Below, piece by piece: positions 33,263 to 37,982 of a stretch of DNA of 37,982 bases; position 1 is the stretch's first letter; each line of letters starts with the position of its first letter. The notes beneath the pieces were generated by a model that saw only the letters and a list, made by a program, of their open reading frames with translations, ran no database searches and was not told where the DNA came from. This stretch comes from Actinomyces polynesiensis (GTDB lineage: Bacteria; Actinomycetota; Actinomycetes; Actinomycetales; Actinomycetaceae): positions 1-37,982 of the forward strand of contig NZ_CCXH01000298.1 in assembly GCF_000820725.1 (NCBI RefSeq). The letters run 5' to 3'. The position numbers were made by a program, and so were the translations under genes.

Positions 33263-34714
33263 GTGCCGGCGCGGTGGGAGGTCTCAGACAAGATCGCTCT
33301 CCTGCGCCGCCACGACGACGGTGTCCCATGGACGCGGCTGGCAGCCGAGTCGGGGGTCCCGCTGCGCACCCTCTCGCGCTGGGCGCACGCCTACCGGTCT
33401 GACCCCACCTCACACAGCCTCGCTCGGCGCCAACGCAGCGATCATGGCCGGCGTCGAATCCCGGCAGAGCTGATCGAGATAGTCGAAGCTCTCGCCCTGG
33501 CAAAGCCGGCTCCGACAGTGGCGTTCATCCACCGCCGCGTGGCCGGCATCGCACACGATCGCGGCCTGTCTGCCCCCAGCTACTCCAGCGTCCGGAGCCT
33601 GGTCGCCGGGATCGGTCCCGGCCTGCGCGCTCTGGCCGAGCACGGGGACGCGGGATACCGGGACAGGTTCGAGCTGGTGCTGCGGCGCTCGGCCGAGCGA
33701 CCCAACGAGCAGTGGCAGGTCGACCACACTCTCCTGGACGTGGCGATCCTCGACGCCAAGGGCACCCAGGTGCGCCCCTGGCTGACGGTGGTCCTGGACG
33801 ACTACTCCCGCGCCGTGGCCGGCTACACCCTCTTCCTCGGCGCACCTTCGGCCGAGCAGACGGCGCTCGCCCTGCACCAGGCCGTCAACGCCAAGACGAA
33901 CCCGGGCTGGCCGGTCTGTGGGCTGCCCGAGGTCCTCTACAGCGACCACGGTTCGGACTTCACCTCCGCTCGCCTCGAGCAGGTCTGCCTAGACGCCCAC
34001 ATCCGGCTGATCCACTCCCGGGTCGGGATCCCCCAAGGGCGGGGGAAGATCGAGCGGTTCTACCGGACCGTCACCACCGAGCTCCTGCCGCACCTGCCCG
34101 GGTACATCCCGCACGGCACGAACGGCGCACCGGTCACCTCCCCGTCGCTCTCGCTCGAAGACCTCGACGCCATCCTCGAGCAGTACGTCGTTGCCGAGTA
34201 CAACGCCCGCCCCCACTCCCAGACACACCAGGGGCCGACCGTCCGGTGGAGCGCGAGCGGCTTCATCCCCCGCAGCCCCGCCCACCCCGAGGATCTCGAC
34301 CTGCTCCTGCTCACCGCGGCCACCACCCGCAAGGTCCAGCGCGACGGCATCCAGTTCGCCTCGACCCGCTACCTCTCCACGGTCCTGGCCGCCTACGTCG
34401 GGGAGCAGGTCACTGTTCGCTTCAACCCCCGCGACGTCGGGGAGATCCGCGTGTACTTCAACGACGAGTTCTTGTGCCGGGCGATCGCCCCTGAGCTATC
34501 CGCCGAGTCGATCTCCCTCGACCAGCTCCAAGCCGCCCGCCGTCAACGCCGCCGCGACCTCAAGGACCAGCTCCGCCAACACCGCACCCTCGCCAGCGCC
34601 CTGCCCAGCGATACCCGTTACGCCCCACCAGCAGTCAGCACCGACGACACAGCACCGCCACCGGCTCCTGAGCCCCGACCACGACATGGACTGCGTCTGT
34701 ATGCCACCGACTAA
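33263..34714 (+). CDS. DDE transposase, TniA/Mu-like
   Basis: A 483-residue transposase. An N-terminal helix-turn-helix (residues 15-45) is followed by the integrase-type core with D in QWQVDHTLLD, D in LYSDHGSDFTS and E in GKIERFYRT, then a Mu-type C-terminal beta-barrel and a basic tail. It belongs with the TniA/TnsB-like transposases of Tn552, Tn402 and Tn5053. The GTG start at 33263 is preceded by GAGGGGAC. The following ATPase gene overlaps its end. All three catalytic residues are present, so it may be active. Confidence 0.93.
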   Translation: MPARWEVSDKIALLRRHDDGVPWTRLAAESGVPLRTLSRWAHAYRSDPTSHSLARRQRSDHGRRRIPAELIEIVEALALAKPAPTVAFIHRRVAGIAHDRGLSAPSYSSVRSLVAGIGPGLRALAEHGDAGYRDRFELVLRRSAERPNEQWQVDHTLLDVAILDAKGTQVRPWLTVVLDDYSRAVAGYTLFLGAPSAEQTALALHQAVNAKTNPGWPVCGLPEVLYSDHGSDFTSARLEQVCLDAHIRLIHSRVGIPQGRGKIERFYRTVTTELLPHLPGYIPHGTNGAPVTSPSLSLEDLDAILEQYVVAEYNARPHSQTHQGPTVRWSASGFIPRSPAHPEDLDLLLLTAATTRKVQRDGIQFASTRYLSTVLAAYVGEQVTVRFNPRDVGEIRVYFNDEFLCRAIAPELSAESISLDQLQAARRQRRRDLKDQLRQHRTLASALPSDTRYAPPAVSTDDTAPPPAPEPRPRHGLRLYATD

Positions 34715-35600
34715 GAAGCTCTCCGTGCTCGGCAAAGACGACGACGGCCGGCGGTTCCTCACCGGCACCTTCGACGAGGTCAACTCCGCCGCCCCGCACC
34801 CTCACCCCGTCCCGTCCTTCTACAGCACCCGCGAGCACCGGCGGTTCGCCGAGTTCGCCGACACCGTGCGCACCCACCGCTACATCGGACTGTGCTGGGG
34901 CCCACCCGGGATAGGCAAGACACTCTCAGCCCGCCACTACGCCGGCGTCGACACCTGGGAGCAATGGCAATACGACATCGCCGACACGGTCGGACCCGTG
35001 CCGCCACGGGTCCTGGAAGTGCGCACCGCGTTCTACACCCCCACGGTGGCCGCCACCATCAAGCAGATCGACCAAGGCCTACCCCGAGCCTGCCAAGCGA
35101 TCTCCTACGCGATCGACTACGACGAGCTCGGACTCGTCGACCCCTACGTTCACGACGCCTCACGCTCCCCCGGGCGCACCGAGCTGCTCATCATCGACGA
35201 AGCCGACAGGCTCAAGAGCACCGGTCTTGAGCAAGTCCGCGACTACTACGACCGCCACCACATGGGCGTCATCCTCATCGGCATGCCAGGCATCGAAAAG
35301 CGCCTCGCGCGCTATCCCCAGCTCTACAGCCGCATCGGCTTCGCCCACGAGTACAGACCCCTCGGCCCCGACGAGCTCACCGCTGTCCTCACCACGCGCC
35401 TACCCGCCCAGCACACCGACCACGACCCCATCGCGCACGCCACCGCCCTGGCCACCATCGCTCGCATCACCGCAGGCAACTTCCGACTCCTGGACCGCCT
35501 GGCCACCCAGATCGAACGCATCCAGACCATCAACGACCTCCACACCCTCACCCCAGAGCTCGTCGACGCCGCTAGAGAAGCCCTCCTCATCGGCCACTGA
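34686..35600 (+). CDS. TniB-like AAA ATPase, transposition helper
   Basis: A 304-residue ATPase (299 if translation starts at the ATG at 34701). Walker A GPPGIGKT and Walker B LLIIDEADR are present, with the downstream MPGIEKRLARYPQLYSRIGFAHEY region typical of TniB/TnsC-like regulators. It overlaps the transposase stop. Such ATPases choose the target and activate the DDE transposase. No TniQ gene follows, unlike the Tn5053/Tn402 group. Confidence 0.92.
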   Translation: MDCVCMPPTKKLSVLGKDDDGRRFLTGTFDEVNSAAPHPHPVPSFYSTREHRRFAEFADTVRTHRYIGLCWGPPGIGKTLSARHYAGVDTWEQWQYDIADTVGPVPPRVLEVRTAFYTPTVAATIKQIDQGLPRACQAISYAIDYDELGLVDPYVHDASRSPGRTELLIIDEADRLKSTGLEQVRDYYDRHHMGVILIGMPGIEKRLARYPQLYSRIGFAHEYRPLGPDELTAVLTTRLPAQHTDHDPIAHATALATIARITAGNFRLLDRLATQIERIQTINDLHTLTPELVDAAREALLIGH

Positions 35601-35644
35601 CCGCTACCAGAAGCACGCCACCAAGCGATGCGACTCACAGAGTC

Positions 35645-36197
35645 ATGGCGCGGGACGAGCTCTGGGAGACTGCTGCCGTTCAGCACGGATACGTCACTGC
35701 CCAACAGGCAGTGGATCTCGACGTGGGGTCGGGAAGCGATCAAGAAACTCGTCCAGCGCGGGACGTTGGTCAGAGAAGCGTTCGGCGTCTACCGCTTTCC
35801 CAAGTATTCCGTCTCTGAGGCCGACCCCTACATGCTCGCCGTGCTCTGGACGCGAGTACCTGAAGCCGCTCTCAGTCATGAGACTGCGCTGGCCGTCTAC
35901 GACCTCAGCGACGTCAACCCGAATCAGATCCATGTGACAGTGAGTTCCCAGCGGCAATTGCGTCGAAAGAATGATGAGCACTACGCCGTTCACTACGAGG
36001 ACCTGGACGCAGCACAGATCGGATGGTGGCAGGAAATCCCCACCGTAACTGCGGCCACTGCGATTGAACAGTGCCTCGTATACGGGACGCCCACATACCT
36101 GCTGCGGCAGGCCATCGATCAGGGAAGCACCTCGGGGCGTCTGACAACTGCCGAACAGGAACGTCTCACGAGAGCACTGGAGCACCGACGTGGCTGA
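35645..36197 (+). pseudogene. AbiEi-family antitoxin, frameshifted
   Basis: Type IV antitoxin with an N-terminal winged helix. From the ATG at 35645 one frame reads MARDELWETAAVQHGYVTAQ and on to LDVG (about 28 residues), typical of the family's N-terminus, and then loses similarity. The continuation REAIKKLVQRGTLVREAFGVY is in another frame from 35730 on and runs to the stop at 36197. Skipping one base (the T at 35729, inside GGGGTCGGG) restores a continuous protein of about 183 residues. So this is a one-base insertion, a sequencing error or, less likely, programmed frameshifting. It overlaps the toxin start by eight bases. Confidence 0.8.
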
Positions 36198-36974
36198 ACG
36201 GATCTCATCACATCTGGCAGGGCTACTCCACACCATGGTCCCGAAGCCGAAGCAGCCGAACTCGGCCAGCATCCTGAACTCATGGATCGCCCAAGCAGAG
36301 CGACGAAGGACATTGACGGCCTCGTTCGAGGGGATCTCGGCGAGTTCATGCAGACCTTGGAAGAGGTGCTCGCAGAGCCATGGGGGCCATTAACCCTTCG
36401 CCACGGACCGGTCACGGTCATCGATGTACCAACACGTGTCCAGAAGCCTCGCCGCTTCGACATCTACATTGAACTGCGTGGCGTCACCTGGCGACGCATC
36501 CAGTTCGAGATCGCTCCCGACGAAGCCGGTATCGGCGACGAGTCCGAGTCAATAGAACCAGCTCCTCTCGGAGCATTCGGACTTCCGGACCCGGACTCAC
36601 TGGTGAGCATCACCCTGAGGTACCAGATCGCACAGAAACTGCACGCTGTCTCAGATCCACACGACCCACCGAACACCGTGAATGATCGAGCTCGGGACGT
36701 CGTTGATCTGCTCCTGATCCGCAACCTCACAACCGTCATCGGTCTTCCCACCAACACAGAGATCGCCACGGCCGCCCGAGCAGTGTTCCGAAGCCGTGCC
36801 GAGGAGGCGATCCGACTCGGACTCACACCACGTCAGTGGCCAGCAGTCATCATCAGCTATCCGCACTGGGAGACGGACTACGAACGTGCTGCAGAGTCGG
36901 CCGGAGTCGAACTCCCCCTGGATGATGCCGTCGCTCAGGTCAACGCGTGGATCGTAGAACTCCAGCGCGTCTGA
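36190..36974 (+). pseudogene. AbiEii-family nucleotidyltransferase toxin, internally deleted
   Basis: The main part, from about 36282, reads RATKDIDGLVRGDL, then a long AbiEii-type body with LRYQIAQKLHAVSDP and NDRARDVVDLLLIR, ending at 36974. The expected N-terminal helices are in a different frame starting at the GTG at 36190 (VAERISSHLAGLLHTM and on to ILNSWIAQAE). About 40-50 residues normally lying between, including the KGG nucleotidyltransferase motif, are missing. An internal deletion with frame change therefore seems to have inactivated the toxin. Confidence 0.75.
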
Positions 36975-37047
36975 ACCTCACTGGCCGAACAACGCGCTCT
37001 GAGTCGAGGACCACAGCATCACGGCAAGACGGTCCCATCCACGGAGA

Positions 37048-37081
37048 CTCCTCGGTACCGCGGTCATCCGGTCCCGAGGAG
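37048..37081. terminator. Possible bidirectional terminator between abiEii remnant and proA
   Basis: CTCCTCGG (37048-37055) and CCGAGGAG (37074-37081) form a perfect eight-base stem, with a smaller ACCGCGGT palindrome in the loop. It lies between the convergent abiEii remnant and proA, about 107 bases past the proA stop. No T tract. The rest of 36975-37187 shows nothing else. Confidence 0.35.
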
Positions 37082-37187
37082 CAGCCCCGCCCTCGTCGAT
37101 GCCGATGCCCGCACGCGCTGGACGCGGCCGCCGGAACTCAGCCCGCAGCGCGCCCCTGTCCTGCCACTCCGCGCGCCGCGGTGGACG

Positions 37188-37982
37188 TCATCTCCGGATC
37201 GCGCCGTCCCCCTCGATGACCCAGGTCGTCGTGGTCAGCTCCTCCAGGCCCATGGGACCGCGCGCGTGAAGCTTCTGGGTGGAGATCCCGATCTCGGCTC
37301 CGAGGCCCAGCTGGCCGCCGTCGGTGAAGCGCGTGGAGGCGTTGATGGCGATGGCCGCGGAGTCCAGTTCCGTGCGGAAGCGGTGGGCGGAGTCGATGCT
37401 GCGCGTGCAGATCGCCTCCGTGTGGCCGGTGGAGTGGCGGCGGATGTGCTCGATCGCCTCGTCCAGGTCGGCCACCACCCGCACGGCCAGGTCCATGGAG
37501 AGGTACTCCCGCCCCCAGTCCTCCTCGGTGGCGTCGACGACCAGCTGCTGGTCGATACCCGGCACCTCGCGGGCGATCCCCACCGTCGCCTGGTCCCCGT
37601 GGATACGGACCCCGGCCGTGGTGAGGCGGGTGAGGGCCTGTACCAGGAACTCCTCGGCGACATCCTGGTGGACCAGGAGGGTCTCGGCGGCGTTGCACAC
37701 GCCCACGCGCTGGGTCTTGGAGTTCATGACGATGTTCTCCGCCTGCGCCAGGTCCGCGCCGGCGTCGACGTAGACGTGGCAGTTGCCGGTGCCGGTCTCG
37801 ATGACGGGGACCCGGGCGTGGTCGACGACGGAGCGGATCAGCCCGGCACCGCCGCGCGGGATGAGGACGTCGATGCCGCCGCGGGCCTCCATCAACGCCG
37901 TGGCTCCCGCGCGACCCCACGGGTCGACCGTCTGGACGAGGTCCGCGGGCAGGTCGGCGGAGACCAGCGCGTCGCGCAGCAC
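37188..37982 (-). CDS. proA: Glutamate-5-semialdehyde dehydrogenase, 3' part
   Basis: Gamma-glutamyl phosphate reductase of proline synthesis; NADPH-dependent. The 264 residues seen are the C-terminal part: [24 protein letters not shown], the catalytic cysteine in [14 protein letters not shown], and the family-typical [26 protein letters not shown]. The 5' end lies beyond the right edge, so the true start is not in the window. nadD normally follows proA directly in related genomes; here 20 kb of accessory genes intervene. Confidence 0.97.
   Translation of the reverse strand: MLRDALVSADLPADLVQTVDPWGRAGATALMEARGGIDVLIPRGGAGLIRSVVDHARVPVIETGTGNCHVYVDAGADLAQAENIVMNSKTQRVGVCNAAETLLVHQDVAEEFLVQALTRLTTAGVRIHGDQATVGIAREVPGIDQQLVVDATEEDWGREYLSMDLAVRVVADLDEAIEHIRRHSTGHTEAICTRSIDSAHRFRTELDSAAIAINASTRFTDGGQLGLGAEIGISTQKLHARGPMGLEELTTTTWVIEGDGAIRR

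Overview
The window looks like the chromosome of a high-GC Gram-positive actinobacterium. The housekeeping genes (proA, nadD, rsfS, a GpgP-like phosphatase, tRNA-Ala) are very GC-rich with frequent GTG starts, and they follow the nadD-rsfS-gpgP order known from mycobacteria and relatives. CmtR-type, ArsR-ArsC-fusion and DrrAB-like proteins also fit Actinobacteria. I cannot name the genus.

Layout. (1) 108-13848, minus strand: one long cluster downstream of the 3' end of tRNA-Ala: SNF2/RapA-type helicase, beta-class adenine methyltransferase, small membrane protein, type III-like restriction helicase/endonuclease, DUF6414-like protein, ClpB-like AAA+ ATPase, large ABC/Rad50-like ATPase with a CxxC pair, and a HEPN-like protein. 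From the methyltransferase to the large ATPase every junction is a 4-base ATGA/GTGA overlap or a short overlap, so six genes appear translationally coupled. This is the best candidate for an undescribed or composite anti-phage system. (2) 14214-16347, minus strand: tRNA-Ala(GGC), GpgP-like phosphatase, rsfS, nadD. (3) 16602-37187: about 20 kb of accessory DNA between nadD and proA, which are usually close neighbours. It holds a DeoR regulator, an AT-richer PD-(D/E)XK nuclease, a RibD/DHFR-like gene, an ABC exporter with a MerR regulator, an arsenic cluster (arsR, arsM, arsD, arsA, a CoA-disulfide-reductase-like flavoprotein, an ArsR-ArsC fusion), a second 95%-identical RibD-like gene, a YefM/YoeB pair, a CmtR/P-type ATPase cadmium or lead module, a serine resolvase-TniA-TniB transposition module and a decayed AbiE (type IV) toxin-antitoxin pair. 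(4) 37188-37982: the 3' part of proA, running off the right edge.

How the genes work together. In the left island the methyltransferase and the Res-like nuclease would make the modification/restriction core, with the SNF2 motor, the two other ATPases and the HEPN-like protein as probable sensors or effectors; this is inference from operon structure. In the arsenic cluster, ArsRC reduces arsenate and represses, ArsD passes arsenite to ArsA, and ArsM methylates it, but no ArsB/Acr3 permease is in the window. CmtR is predicted to control the overlapping P-type ATPase, and both sit directly upstream of the transposition genes, which suggests metal-resistance cargo. The two RibD-like copies are direct repeats bracketing the ABC exporter and the arsenic genes.
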